DNA of 64,000 nucleotides, from contig NZ_AJLT01000040.1 of NCBI RefSeq assembly GCF_000258765.1, positions 1-64,000 on the forward strand, given 5' to 3'. The translations under genes were made by a program, and so were the position numbers. Below, piece by piece: positions 10,588-18,966 of the stretch (position 1 is its first letter; every line of letters starts with the position of its first letter). A model generated the notes under the pieces. That model was not told the DNA's origin. It saw nothing but the letters and a program-made list of their open reading frames with translations, and searched no databases. Source of the DNA: Gillisia marina (GTDB lineage Bacteria > Bacteroidota > Bacteroidia > Flavobacteriales > Flavobacteriaceae).

Positions 10588-11587
10588 ATGATCCCAAAAC
10601 ATAAATACACCATTATATTCTTAATCGCTCTTATGTTTTCAGGAACTATGATCGCTCAAAATCATCCTATTATGAAAGACCCGTTTGCACACACTTTTTC
10701 TATTGTTGCTAGAGATTCTGTGACGGGAGAAATGGCTGTTGGAGTACAAAGTCATTGGTTTTCTGTTGGGCCTTTAGTGGCTTGGGGGAAGTCTGGTGTT
10801 GGAGTTGTAGCAACTCAGTCTTTTGTGAATCCCGCTTACGGCCCGAACGGTTTGAAATTAATGGAGGAAGGTAAAACCGCGGCACAAGCCTTAGAAAAAT
10901 TACTTGCTGAAGATGATGGCGAAGCCTATAGACAAGTTGCTTTTTTTAGACTCTAAAGGAAGAGCCGCTGCCCATACCGGAGATAATTGTGTAGAATCTG
11001 CCTATCATCATGTTGGAAAAAACTTTTCTGTGCAGGCCAATATGATGTTAAATGACAAAGTGGTTCCTGCGATGAAAACTGCTTTTTTAGAAAACTCTGA
11101 ATTGGCATTAGCAGAACGCGTTGTAAAAGTGCTTCAAGCTGCACAGGATGCCGGTGGTGATATTCGCGGACAACAATCTGCAGCACTAATTGTTGTTGGC
11201 GGCACCAAGGTTAAAAACTCTTGGGAAGATAAAAAAATAGACCTTAGAGTAGATGATAATCCTGAACCACTTAAGGAGTTAAATAGATTATTAACTGTTG
11301 CCCGTGCCTATGAATTTATGAATAAAGGCGATCTTGCGATGGAAGCAGAAGATGTAGAGGAAGCTCTAAGATTATATAGCAGTGCTGAAAAAATATTTCC
11401 GGAGAATTTGGAGATGAAATACTGGAAAGCAGTAGCTCTTGCAAATAGTAAGCGATTTGAAGAAGCAATCCCAGTTTTTAAGTCGATATTTGAAAAAGAT
11501 GAAAATTGGAGAACAATGACCTTGAGATTACCTGATTCTGGTCTTTTAAACGTTACTGAAGCCGAATTAGATGAGATTGTGAATTAA
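10588..11587 (+). pseudogene. DUF1028 Ntn-hydrolase-like secreted protein with TPR-like tail (frameshifted)
   Basis: Joined length is about 332 residues. Residues 1-24 are a signal peptide ending MIAQ. The DUF1028 domain starts at HTFSIVARDSVTGEMAVGVQ and includes ATQSFVNPAYGPNGL and AAHTGDNCV; this family has an Ntn-hydrolase-like fold and unknown substrate. The last 110 or so residues (LLTVARAYEFMNKGDLAMEA, LRLYSSAEKIFPENLEMKYW) look like TPR repeats, a usual partner of DUF1028. The frame breaks at T7 10941-10947. With six T it reads YRQVAFLDSKGRAAAHTG without interruption. An AAATTTG-containing -7-like stretch precedes the ATG. A hairpin begins at the stop codon. Confidence 0.85.
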
Positions 11588-11598
11588 ACCTCTAATGA
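11584..11598 (+). other. Stop-codon-proximal hairpin after the DUF1028 gene
   Basis: CCTC and GAGG pair around TAAT directly after the TAA stop (TAA-ACCTCTAATGAGG). There is no T-tract, so termination is not assured. Similar stop-linked stems occur at 16371, 29644 and 45976. Confidence 0.35.
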
Positions 11599-11637
11599 GG
11601 AGATGAATTGATTTAACTGAACTTTAAAATTTATATT

Positions 11638-12000
11638 ATGAAAACTAAAATCTTAAATACTGTAATTCTTGGCCTTGGTTTAATGGCAATGGTTGCATGT
11701 AAAGACGAAAAGAAAGAAGCCGAAGCTACACCTGCAAATTCGAATTTAGAAACTACCGAAAATCCTAAAACCACGGCAGCATTGAATCCTGCTCATGGAG
11801 AGCCGGGACATCGTTGTGATATTCCTGTAGGAACTCCATTAGATCAGCCTGCAACTACAAATCTTCAGCAAACAAATACTACAGTAAATCCAAATGTTTC
11901 TCATGTGAGAGTTCAAGGTGGCGATACGCCTGCTAAAAATCCTCCACATGGACAACCGGGGCATGATTGCTCAAAGCCTGTTGGAGCAGATTTAAATTAG
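11638..12000 (+). CDS. Small lipoprotein with two HGxPGHxC repeats
   Basis: A 120-residue lipoprotein. The signal is MKTKILNTVILGLGLMAMVA with the lipid-attachment Cys at 21. A Lys/Glu- then Thr/Asn-rich linker follows. Two copies of an 18-19-residue motif are present, NPAHGEPGHRCDIPVGTPL (50-68) and NPPHGQPGHDCSKPVGADL (101-119), the second ending one residue before the C-terminus. Each copy holds two His and one Cys in fixed spacing (HGxPGHxC), which suggests metal binding, but this is inference and no CxxCH haem motif is present. I do not recognise a named family or function. The gene follows the DUF1028 gene after 50 bases and may be co-expressed with it. Confidence 0.8.
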   Translation: MKTKILNTVILGLGLMAMVACKDEKKEAEATPANSNLETTENPKTTAALNPAHGEPGHRCDIPVGTPLDQPATTNLQQTNTTVNPNVSHVRVQGGDTPAKNPPHGQPGHDCSKPVGADLN

Positions 12001-12104
12001 ACCGAAGAAAATTTTTAATCGAATCATTTTTAGTATCCTTTTAATAGAAATAGTGAAGGGGAAATTTCTCAGTTACTGACTCGACTAAAGTTTTAAAATT
12101 AAAA

Positions 12105-13256
12105 ATGGCGATTTCAAACAATCTTAATTTTTTTACTGATTTAAGCCTGCAAACGACTTCAATTAGTGATTTGGTCGCTGATAAATCCCTATTTTCAAAA
12201 GTGCCGGAAGACTGGTATATAGTTGCTGTAGATATTAAAAATTCTACTGAAGCAATTGGAAATGGGAATCACGATCAGGTAAATTTGGTTGCCACAGGAA
12301 GTATTATTGCTATTTTAAATCTGGCATATTCAAAAAACATCAACATCCCCTTTTTCTTCGGAGGCGATGGAGCAACGATGCTTATTCCTTCAGAACTTTT
12401 AGAAGCTGCAATGGCAGCTTTAAATCAGCATAGAATAAATACATTAGAGAATTTTGGCTTCGAATTAAAAATAGGTTCCATTTCGCTGAAGGAGATTTAT
12501 GAAAATGGAATCTCCTTAGAGGTTTCAAAACTGAAAATAAGTGAGATTCTAACCATTCCAATTGTTTTAGGGGAAGGTTTACAGTATGCTGAAAAACAAA
12601 TAAAGTCCAATTTCAATGGATCTAATAATAACTTCAAAATTCCGAACCTCCTCAATTTAGAAGGAATGGAGTGTAAATGGGATAAAATAAGTCCGCCGGA
12701 AACAAATCAAGAAGTAGTAAGTCTTATTGTAATAGCCCGTAAGGAAGAAGACCCTTCAGAAATATTTTCTAAAATTTTAAAAAATATCGATACTATTTAT
12801 GGCTCGCTAAATAGAAGAAAACCTATTTCAGTAAAGCGATTAAAACTGAAGGCGAGTCTCCGGAAGTTGAATGATGAGATGCGCACCAAATTAGGTACGT
12901 ATGATGGCCTATATTTAATAAAAAACTGGTTTACCACGAACTTCGGGAAGTATTATTTAAAGAATACCAGTTCGGGGAAAAATTATCTTCAGAAATTAGT
13001 GGAGCTTACAGATACACTAACTATAGACGGAAGAATAAATACGGTAATAACCGGCACTCCACAACAAAGAAAATCATTAACTACGTATCTAGATTATTTG
13101 GAAGAAAAAGGCAAAATAAAATATGGACTTCATGTAAGTGAACAAAGCGTTATGTCTTGTTATGTTCGAGATATGAAAAAAGACGACCATATCCATTTTG
13201 TGGATGGTGCGGGAGGTGGCTATACAAAAGCAGCAAACCAATTAAAAAACAAATAG
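12105..13256 (+). CDS. DUF3095 protein, nucleotidyl-cyclase-like
   Basis: A 383-residue soluble protein of the DUF3095 family. Near the start VPEDWYIVAVDIKNSTEAI resembles the first metal-binding strand of class III cyclases (Asp, Ile, then Asn-Ser-Thr). FFFGGDGATMLIPSELL at about 85 resembles the second Asp-containing hairpin (GGDGA). This similarity suggests a nucleotidyl cyclase or a related nucleotide-binding enzyme, but the family is uncharacterised as far as I know. The C-terminus (VRDMKKDDHIHFVDGAGGGY) is conserved-looking. A 16-bp perfect hairpin spans its last codons and stop. The gene appears monocistronic. Confidence 0.8.
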   Translation: MAISNNLNFFTDLSLQTTSISDLVADKSLFSKVPEDWYIVAVDIKNSTEAIGNGNHDQVNLVATGSIIAILNLAYSKNINIPFFFGGDGATMLIPSELLEAAMAALNQHRINTLENFGFELKIGSISLKEIYENGISLEVSKLKISEILTIPIVLGEGLQYAEKQIKSNFNGSNNNFKIPNLLNLEGMECKWDKISPPETNQEVVSLIVIARKEEDPSEIFSKILKNIDTIYGSLNRRKPISVKRLKLKASLRKLNDEMRTKLGTYDGLYLIKNWFTTNFGKYYLKNTSSGKNYLQKLVELTDTLTIDGRINTVITGTPQQRKSLTTYLDYLEEKGKIKYGLHVSEQSVMSCYVRDMKKDDHIHFVDGAGGGYTKAANQLKNK

Positions 13257-13277
13257 TTTTCTAATTGGTTTGCTGCT
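13229..13277. terminator. Long perfect hairpin spanning the DUF3095 stop codon
   Basis: Sixteen bases, AGCAGCAAACCAATTA (13229-13244), pair perfectly with TAATTGGTTTGCTGCT (13262-13277). Four further pairs are possible in the loop (AAAAC/GTTTT). The left arm encodes the last residues of the protein (AANQL) and the TAG lies in the loop. There is no immediate T-tract, so it may act as a processing barrier or terminator for either strand. Confidence 0.5.
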
Positions 13278-13295
13278 ATTATATTTTATTCTAAA

Positions 13296-13320
13296 TGTCA
13301 CATCGAGCGGAATCGAGATG
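13296..13320. repeat. Dispersed flavobacterial palindromic repeat, copy 2
   Basis: TGTCACATCGAGCGG followed by AATCGAGATG and a T run. It shares TGTCA...GAGC...TCGA with the other copies and sits between the convergent ends of the DUF3095 and peptidase genes. Confidence 0.5.
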
Positions 13321-13383
13321 TTTTTTATAAGTCGTTATCTTTAATTTTCGAGATTGAATGGTAAAGATTATCAACTCTAAAAC

Positions 13384-14931
13384 TTAATCCAAACCACCAC
13401 TTCTGGTCGCATCTCTAGCTTCTGGCCAGGTCATTTGTTCTCCTGTTCGTTTACTAATTGGTAACACTCTTTTCTCTCTTGAAGTTCTTTCTGGGTCTTC
13501 ACTTGCCATATAAGCCATAATTGCGGTAAGGATTACATTGCTACGCACATCATCAAAAACAATCTTATCATAAGTGTCCAAATTGGTATGCCAGGTATAA
13601 TTCCAGTAAGACCAACTTAAAGAACTTAAGCTAAATGCCGGAGCGCCCGCTGCAAGAAAAGATGCATAATCTGATCCTCCACCACCTGGAATTCCAGGGA
13701 AAGTAGTTTCTATTTGTTCGGAAATTTCTTCAGGCACTGCTTCTAACCAGCTACCCAAATAATCGTAAGAATTTAAAAATCCTCCTCCAGAAAGCCTTAC
13801 CACTCTTCCAGTTCCATTATCCTGATTAAATAAAGCCTGTACATTATCTACAATTTCCGGGTGATCCTTCACAAAAGCCCTAGATCCGTTTAAACCTTGT
13901 TCCTCACTACCCCAATGTCCTGCAATAATAGTGCGTTTTGGGTTTGGATACATTTTCTTTAAAATTCTCATCGCTTCCATCATCACCATCGTACCAGTTC
14001 CATTATCTGTTGCTCCGGTTGCGCCATCCCATGAATCAAAATGTGCCGAAAGAATTACATATTCTTCCGGTTTTTCTGTTCCTTTAATGGTCGCTATTGT
14101 ATTAAAGGTTGGTACCGCTCCTAAATCTTCAGATTCTGCAACCAATCTTAATTTTGGTTTATCGCCATATTCTGCCAATCTATAAACCATTCCATAATCT
14201 TCCAGAGAAAGTTCAACTGTTGGAATTTTTTTAGTTCGTGCAGAAAAAATCTTATTCGCACCAAAACCTCGTGACCAGTTTAAAGTGATAATTCCAACTG
14301 CTCCTGCTTTTTCTAATGCTTCAGAAATAGTTCTACTAGTATATCCGGAGTTAGTCATTCTAGTATCCCAAGCTTCAGATTGTGCTTTTCTGTCTTCTTT
14401 CATTTTTTCAAAAGAAGCATCTGTAGCAAATTCTTCCCAGTTATAATCTGGTCTTCCTGTTTTTTGAGGCATTGAGATCATTACCAACTTTCCTTTTACT
14501 CCAGCTAACATTTTTGCGAATTCTGCTGAATCTTTTGCATTTGGAAGAATAACAACTTCAGCAACAATTGGTTTTTTACCAGAACTCGGACTCCATGCCA
14601 ATTGCATTCCGGACAATGTTCTAACTCTTGGCTCTATTAAGTCGATATGTGTAATTCCGCGTTTCCAGCCTTTCCATTCTCCCCACTGCTGATTTTCTGC
14701 TGAAATATCCCAGGATTTATATTTGTTTACAGCCCAATCATGCGCCTGTTTCATCTCTGGAGTTCCAACTAAACGTGGCCCAACCACATCTAAAAGCTCA
14801 TGTCCTAGTTTTTCCAGTTGAGAGTTTTCCGAGGCTTCTTTAATAATATTTTCGATAACGATATCTTGATCTTGCGCAAAAAGCACTGCAGAAAAACAAA
14901 ATGAAAGTATGAGTAAAAACTTATTTTTCAT
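13384..14931 (-). CDS. M28-family zinc aminopeptidase/carboxypeptidase (exported)
   Basis: A 515-residue enzyme when started at the ATG at 14931, which opens a clean signal peptide (FLLILSFCFSAVLFAQ). A longer in-frame extension to 15126 has no such start signal and overlaps the next gene, so I reject it. A PA-like domain occupies about 130-270. The peptidase domain has ILSAHFDSWDGATGATDNGT (first zinc His and Asp), GSEEQGLNGSRAF (catalytic Glu pair) and FNQDNGTGRVV (third ligand Asp). It resembles eukaryotic carboxypeptidase Q. It is likely periplasmic or secreted, with a role in nutrient peptide hydrolysis. It is divergent from the next gene. Confidence 0.88.
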   Translation of the reverse strand: MKNKFLLILSFCFSAVLFAQDQDIVIENIIKEASENSQLEKLGHELLDVVGPRLVGTPEMKQAHDWAVNKYKSWDISAENQQWGEWKGWKRGITHIDLIEPRVRTLSGMQLAWSPSSGKKPIVAEVVILPNAKDSAEFAKMLAGVKGKLVMISMPQKTGRPDYNWEEFATDASFEKMKEDRKAQSEAWDTRMTNSGYTSRTISEALEKAGAVGIITLNWSRGFGANKIFSARTKKIPTVELSLEDYGMVYRLAEYGDKPKLRLVAESEDLGAVPTFNTIATIKGTEKPEEYVILSAHFDSWDGATGATDNGTGTMVMMEAMRILKKMYPNPKRTIIAGHWGSEEQGLNGSRAFVKDHPEIVDNVQALFNQDNGTGRVVRLSGGGFLNSYDYLGSWLEAVPEEISEQIETTFPGIPGGGGSDYASFLAAGAPAFSLSSLSWSYWNYTWHTNLDTYDKIVFDDVRSNVILTAIMAYMASEDPERTSREKRVLPISKRTGEQMTWPEARDATRSGGLD

Positions 14932-15148
14932 AAAAAATAGGGTTTGAGTTAAACTATGTTCTTCAAATATATCTTTTTTTAACATAACATGTTTCCTTAG
15001 TTCCCAACACAGAAGAAAATCAGGGTAAATTTTGAAAATTAAATTCTTAATAAGGAAATAATTGTGATTCCTTAAGATAATTCTACTTCTACCTATAAAC
15101 TCTATCATTTTGTTACGATATTGCAATTGGATTCTTAAAGAACATTTT

Positions 15149-16373
15149 ATGGATATAGCGTTTGTACGAGATAAATTCCCCTCCCTTAAAAAAGGATATA
15201 CGTTTATGGATAATGCCGGTGGCTCACAAATATTGGGCGGCAGTATTAATTATATTTCAGAATATTTCTTAAACTATAATGTACAATTAGGCGCTTCCTA
15301 TCAAGTTTCTGCCGATGCCGGACAAGTTTTAAAAAATGCTACCGAAAAAATTTCTGAATTTTTAAATACTCCCAACTCTCAAGAAGTAATTATTGGACCT
15401 TCTTCTACCATGCTTTTAAGGATTTTGAGCATATGTATTAGCCATAATTGGCAAGCCGGAGACGAAGTTATTATTACAAACACAGATCATGAAGCGAATG
15501 TTTCTTGCTGGAAAGACCTTGAAAAAAAGGGAATAAAAATTAAAGTTTGGAACGTAAACCCGGAATCTTTTGAATTGGATCTAAATGAGCTTTCTAATCT
15601 AATTTCTAATAAAACAAGATTAGTAGCGGTAACGCATTGTTCCAATGTAATGGGAACTATTAATCCAATCAAGGAAATAGCAAGAATCACTCATGATGCC
15701 GGTGCGCTTATTTGCGTAGACGGGGTTGCTTTTGCGCCACATAGACGAGTGGATGTTCAGGAATTAGACGTGGATTTTTATGTGTTTAGCTGGTATAAGG
15801 TATATGGTCCTCATCAAGCAGTGATGTACGGAAAATTGCCATTGTTAGTTGGCATGCCAGGGATCAATCACAACTTTTTTAAGGCTGAAGATGTTCCTTA
15901 TAAATTCCAGCCCGGAAATTATAATTTTGAGCTTACCTATAGTCTAAAGGCTATTCCTGAATATATGGTGGATTTTTATGATCATCATTTTTCTGATAAT
16001 AAGTTTAGCCGAAATGAAAAATTCGAGGCTAGTTTTGAGATAATCGCTACTTATGAAGCCCAATTGGCGCAAGAACTTTTGAGTTATTTAAAATCTGTAA
16101 AAGAGATTAAAATTATTGGAAGCTCCAGTGCAGATTCCACCCTTCGAGTTCCTACCATATCCTTTATTCATCCTAAATTTAAAAGTTCTGAAATTGTTGA
16201 GCTTATAGATAAAAAAAAATATCGGAATTCGATTTGGAGATTTTTATGCCAAACAGCTCATTAAAGATTTAGATCTGGAACAATATGAAGGGGTGGTACG
16301 AGTAAGTTTAGTGCATTATAATACACTGGAAGAAGTGCAAAAATTGATTGCTGCTTTTAAGGAGATTTTTTAA
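15149..16373 (+). pseudogene. Cysteine desulfurase-like class V aminotransferase (frameshifted)
   Basis: The joined product is about 407 residues from ATG 15149 (MDIAFVRDKFPSLKKG); an upstream in-frame start at 15110 overlaps the divergent gene's leader and is less likely. The fold-type I PLP enzyme is shown by FMDNAGGSQILGGS at the N-terminus, the PLP-binding ICVDGVAFAPH, and DFYVFSWYKVYGPHQ with the Schiff-base Lys. It belongs to the NifS/SufS-related branch with uncertain substrate. The frame breaks at A9 16211-16219. With eight A the text continues IDKKNIGIRFGDFYAKQLI and ends VQKLIAAFKEIF at 16373, completing the C-terminal domain. Without the correction the last 50 or so residues are lost. 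No suf or isc genes are near. Confidence 0.85.
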
Positions 16374-16394
16374 TACCTCATTGAGGCTTTAATT
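16371..16394. other. Stop-proximal hairpin between the desulfurase-like gene and pncA
   Basis: Starting at the TAA, CCTCA and TGAGG form a tight stem within TTAATACCTCATTGAGGCTTTAA, flanked by TTAA/TTAA. The two genes converge here, so it could serve as a terminator for either, though no strong T run is present. Confidence 0.4.
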
Positions 16395-16403
16395 ATAACT
16401 TCT

Positions 16404-17012
16404 TCAGTCCAAATCTGAGGTAGTTTTAATTTTTCCTCCAGCACGAAGAGTTTCCTTTTTCGCTTTTTTAAAATCCTCTTTGGAAATAGCTCTAGTGGCG
16501 TCTTCTATCAAAACGGCTTTAAAACCCTCTTTTAGAGCATCTATAATTGAAAAATAGACACAGTATTCTGCTGCAAGTCCACAAAAATAGAGACTCGTGA
16601 CTCCTTTGTCTTTAAAATATCCCGAAAGCCCTGTAGATTTTAAATGTGCATTATCGTAAAAGCCACTATAGCTATCTATATTTTTATCAGTACCTTTTCT
16701 GAAGATCGCTTCAATTTTCTTTGAATTTAAATCAGGATGAAACTCGGCTCCTTTTAAATTCTGAACACAATGAACCGGCCATAATTTCTGATCGATTCCA
16801 TTCAATTTGATAATTTCAAACTCTCTTTTCCCCGGATGATTTTCAGCAAAACTAGAATGATTTGATGGATGCCAATCTTGAGTAGCGATCACCAAATCAA
16901 ATTTATTTTGAAGTTCATTGATAATGGGAACAATTTCATCGCCTCCAGGAACAGCTAAAGATCCGCCCGGAATAAAATCGTTTTGTAGATCTATGATTAC
17001 TAATGCCCTCAT
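16404..17012 (-). CDS. pncA: Nicotinamidase/pyrazinamidase
   Basis: A 202-residue cysteine hydrolase that deamidates nicotinamide to nicotinate for NAD recycling. ALVIIDLQNDFIPGGSLAVP holds the catalytic Asp. IATQDWHPSNHSSFAENHPG holds the metal-binding Asp/His cluster. LYFCGLAAEYCVYF at about 150 holds the nucleophilic Cys. Length and motifs fit PncA closely. Its ATG begins one base after the stop of pncB, so the two enzymes form a translationally close operon that performs consecutive steps: nicotinamide to nicotinate to nicotinate mononucleotide. Confidence 0.95.
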   Translation of the reverse strand: MRALVIIDLQNDFIPGGSLAVPGGDEIVPIINELQNKFDLVIATQDWHPSNHSSFAENHPGKREFEIIKLNGIDQKLWPVHCVQNLKGAEFHPDLNSKKIEAIFRKGTDKNIDSYSGFYDNAHLKSTGLSGYFKDKGVTSLYFCGLAAEYCVYFSIIDALKEGFKAVLIEDATRAISKEDFKKAKKETLRAGGKIKTTSDLD

Positions 17013-17013
17013 C

Positions 17014-18417
17014 CTACTTCATATATTTTTTTAATAATGCTTCTCGTTCTTTCTTTAACTTCTTACTAATCCCAACTTTATATTTATGCGGATTATCAAA
17101 ACGTTTGTACTCCATGGGTAAGTTTTCTAATCGCTCTTGGGAATATGCGGCAATTTCTTTTAAGCTTCTGGATGCTGCTGTTTTTTTACCATTTTTCATC
17201 ACTAAATGTAGCAATGCTTCGGTTTTACAATTCTTCACAGGTAAGGATTTCAATAGTTCTTGTGGATCATAGATCCTTGAAACCTCTTCTTCCTCCCTCA
17301 TCGTAATAGCATCGGCGCCTATAAGTTCTCCTTTTGTATTCATCAATCGGAATACCTGTTTTTTATGCGGAATAGTTACTTTGGAAAGACTTTCAGAAAT
17401 TTTTAATCTGGGGATTCCATTCGACACAGCTAGTTTATAAACGCCATCCAACGCTCCATCTGGATCTCCAGTTACCAAATTAGTTCCGACTCCAAAAATA
17501 TCTATCGGTGCTTTTTGTTCCAGCAAACTCTTGATCACATATTCATCTAACTGATTGGAAGCCGCTATTTTTACATACTCAAGACCAGCTTCATCAAGCA
17601 TTTTTCTACTTTCTCTGGCTAGATAAGCCAAATCGCCACTATCCAGTCTAATTCCTAACAATTTCTCTCCCCGTTCCTCCATCTCTTTTCCGATACTAAT
17701 GGCATTGGGAAGTCCGCTCTTAAGTGTATTATAGGTATCCACAAGAAGCACGCAGTCTTTTGGTCTCCCCTCGGAAAAGGCTCTAAAAGCCGTTATTTCG
17801 TCCTCATAGCTTTGAACAAACGAGTGCGCCATTGTACCCGAAACTGGAATATCGAAGTTTTTACCTGCCACGACATTACTTGTACCGTCGAAGCCACCCA
17901 CTATTGCAGCTCTACTCGCATAATATCCACCGGGGCCATGTGCACGTCGTAAACCGAATTCCAACAATGTTTTATCTTTTGCCACCAACCTCATTCTACT
18001 TGCCTTTGTGGCAATTAAAGTTTGAAAATTTAATAAGTTTAAGAGTATGGTTTCTATAAGTTGTGCTTCTATAATATTAGCTTCTACCTGTAAGATCGGC
18101 CGATTGGGAAATAATATATCGCCCTCTTGCGCAGCCATAATAGTACCTGAAAATTTGAAGTTTTTAAGGTATTCCAGAAAGGCTTTAGAATAATTCTGGC
18201 CTTTTAAATAAGTGAGATCTTCCTCACTAAATCTAAGGTTCTCGAGAATTTCTAAAAGATCTTCTAAACCTGCAAAAATGGCGTACCCACCCTCAAATGG
18301 CAATTTTCTAAAATAATAGTCGAATACGGCTGAATGGTCTTTTTGTCCATTTTTAAAATAAACCTGCGCCATTGCAAGTTGATATTGATCTGTATATGTA
18401 GCTGAAAAATTGATCAT
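17014..18417 (-). CDS. pncB: Nicotinate phosphoribosyltransferase
   Basis: A 467-residue enzyme converting nicotinate and PRPP to nicotinate mononucleotide (Preiss-Handler pathway). Family features are the N-terminal SATYTDQYQLAMAQVYFKNG, LLEFGLRRAHGPGGYYASRA with the active-site His, VSGTMAHSFVQSYEDE, LLVDTYNT, IRLDSGDLAYLARESRKMLD and DIFGVGTNLVTGDPDGAL. It leads the pncB-pncA operon. A -7 promoter box lies at 18452-18459. The region where a -33 box should be is occupied by an eight-copy heptanucleotide array, so expression could have been altered by repeat expansion. Confidence 0.96.
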   Translation of the reverse strand: MINFSATYTDQYQLAMAQVYFKNGQKDHSAVFDYYFRKLPFEGGYAIFAGLEDLLEILENLRFSEEDLTYLKGQNYSKAFLEYLKNFKFSGTIMAAQEGDILFPNRPILQVEANIIEAQLIETILLNLLNFQTLIATKASRMRLVAKDKTLLEFGLRRAHGPGGYYASRAAIVGGFDGTSNVVAGKNFDIPVSGTMAHSFVQSYEDEITAFRAFSEGRPKDCVLLVDTYNTLKSGLPNAISIGKEMEERGEKLLGIRLDSGDLAYLARESRKMLDEAGLEYVKIAASNQLDEYVIKSLLEQKAPIDIFGVGTNLVTGDPDGALDGVYKLAVSNGIPRLKISESLSKVTIPHKKQVFRLMNTKGELIGADAITMREEEEVSRIYDPQELLKSLPVKNCKTEALLHLVMKNGKKTAASRSLKEIAAYSQERLENLPMEYKRFDNPHKYKVGISKKLKKEREALLKKYMK

Positions 18418-18451
18418 TTTTGGAATAGTAAGTTTAAGGAAAGGGAAATTA

Positions 18452-18459
18452 CAAAATTA
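18452..18459 (-). promoter_or_regulatory. -7 promoter box of pncB-pncA
   Basis: The minus strand reads TAATTTTG, an exact TAnnTTTG, 35 bases before the pncB start codon. The heptamer array starts six bases upstream, so no native -33 TTTG can be seen. Confidence 0.55.
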
Positions 18460-18465
18460 AGGAGA

Positions 18466-18521
18466 CAGTTAGCAGTTAGCAGTTAGCAGTTAGCAGTTAG
18501 CAGTTAGCAGTTAGCAGTTAG
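18466..18521. repeat. Eight perfect tandem copies of CAGTTAG
   Basis: A 56-base array of eight identical 7-base units with no mismatches, starting at 18466, 18473 and so on to 18515. It lies upstream of the pncB promoter -7 box. Perfect identity suggests recent expansion and likely length polymorphism. The region 18522-18653 after it holds no gene; it has AT-rich sequence with a short AAAAGTT/AACTTTT stem. Confidence 0.97.
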
Positions 18522-18653
18522 GGAAAGTAAAAAGGGTGAACTTCTAAATGTTATACTTGTGAAAAAGTTATAAAAACTTTTAAAGCTAAAAAATAAAATT
18601 AGGCATGAGATAAATCACACGCAGAATAACGAAATCGGTTAATGATATAAAAC

Positions 18654-18683
18654 AAAAAAGCCCGATACAGATGTATCAGGCTT
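18654..18683 (-). terminator. Terminator after tRNA-Asn
   Basis: On the minus strand AAGCCTGATACA pairs with TGTATCGGGCTT (one wobble) around a four-base loop, followed by a T run (A run at 18654-18659 on the plus strand). It lies just downstream of the tRNA. Confidence 0.85.
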
Positions 18684-18690
18684 AATTTTG

Positions 18691-18764
18691 CTCCTCCTCT
18701 TGGGCTCGAACCAAGGACCCTCTGATTAACAGTCAGATGCTCTAACCAGCTGAGCTAAGGAGGA
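18691..18764 (-). tRNA. tRNA-Asn (anticodon GTT)
   Basis: A 74-base cloverleaf on the minus strand. The acceptor stem is TCCTCCT with AGGAGGA and discriminator G. The D-arm is TAGCTCAGCTGGTTAGAGCA. The anticodon arm is TCTGA-CTGTTAA-TCAGA with anticodon GTT. The T-arm is CTTGG-TTCGAGC-CCAAG. CCA is not encoded. The roughly 200 bases on its upstream side (18765-18966) hold nothing else that I recognise. Confidence 0.97.
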
Positions 18765-18966
18765 AACTGTATTTTTATATTTCTTTAAGAACGTAATTGT
18801 AACTTCAAAGATCCTAACTCTTAATCTGGACCTGCATTCGAGACTTAAATATTTCTCTTTTGCGGTTGCAAATATAAATCAATTTTTAAATGCCTACAAA
18901 ACAAAAAACCACTTTTTTTTTCGAATTTCAGATTAATTTTTTTCTCTGAAATTTACAGCCTAGCTA

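Noticed and set aside
10588-11587. DUF1028 piece and TPR piece as two independent genes
   Set aside because: The protein text is continuous across T7 10941-10947 when one T is removed, and the second ATG falls within the first domain.
14932-15126. N-terminal extension of the M28 peptidase
   Set aside because: The residues are AT-derived low-complexity text and would bury the signal peptide that starts at 14931.
18466-18521. CRISPR array
   Set aside because: The units are 7 bases with no spacers, so it is a simple tandem repeat. I found no other direct-repeat/spacer pattern in the window.
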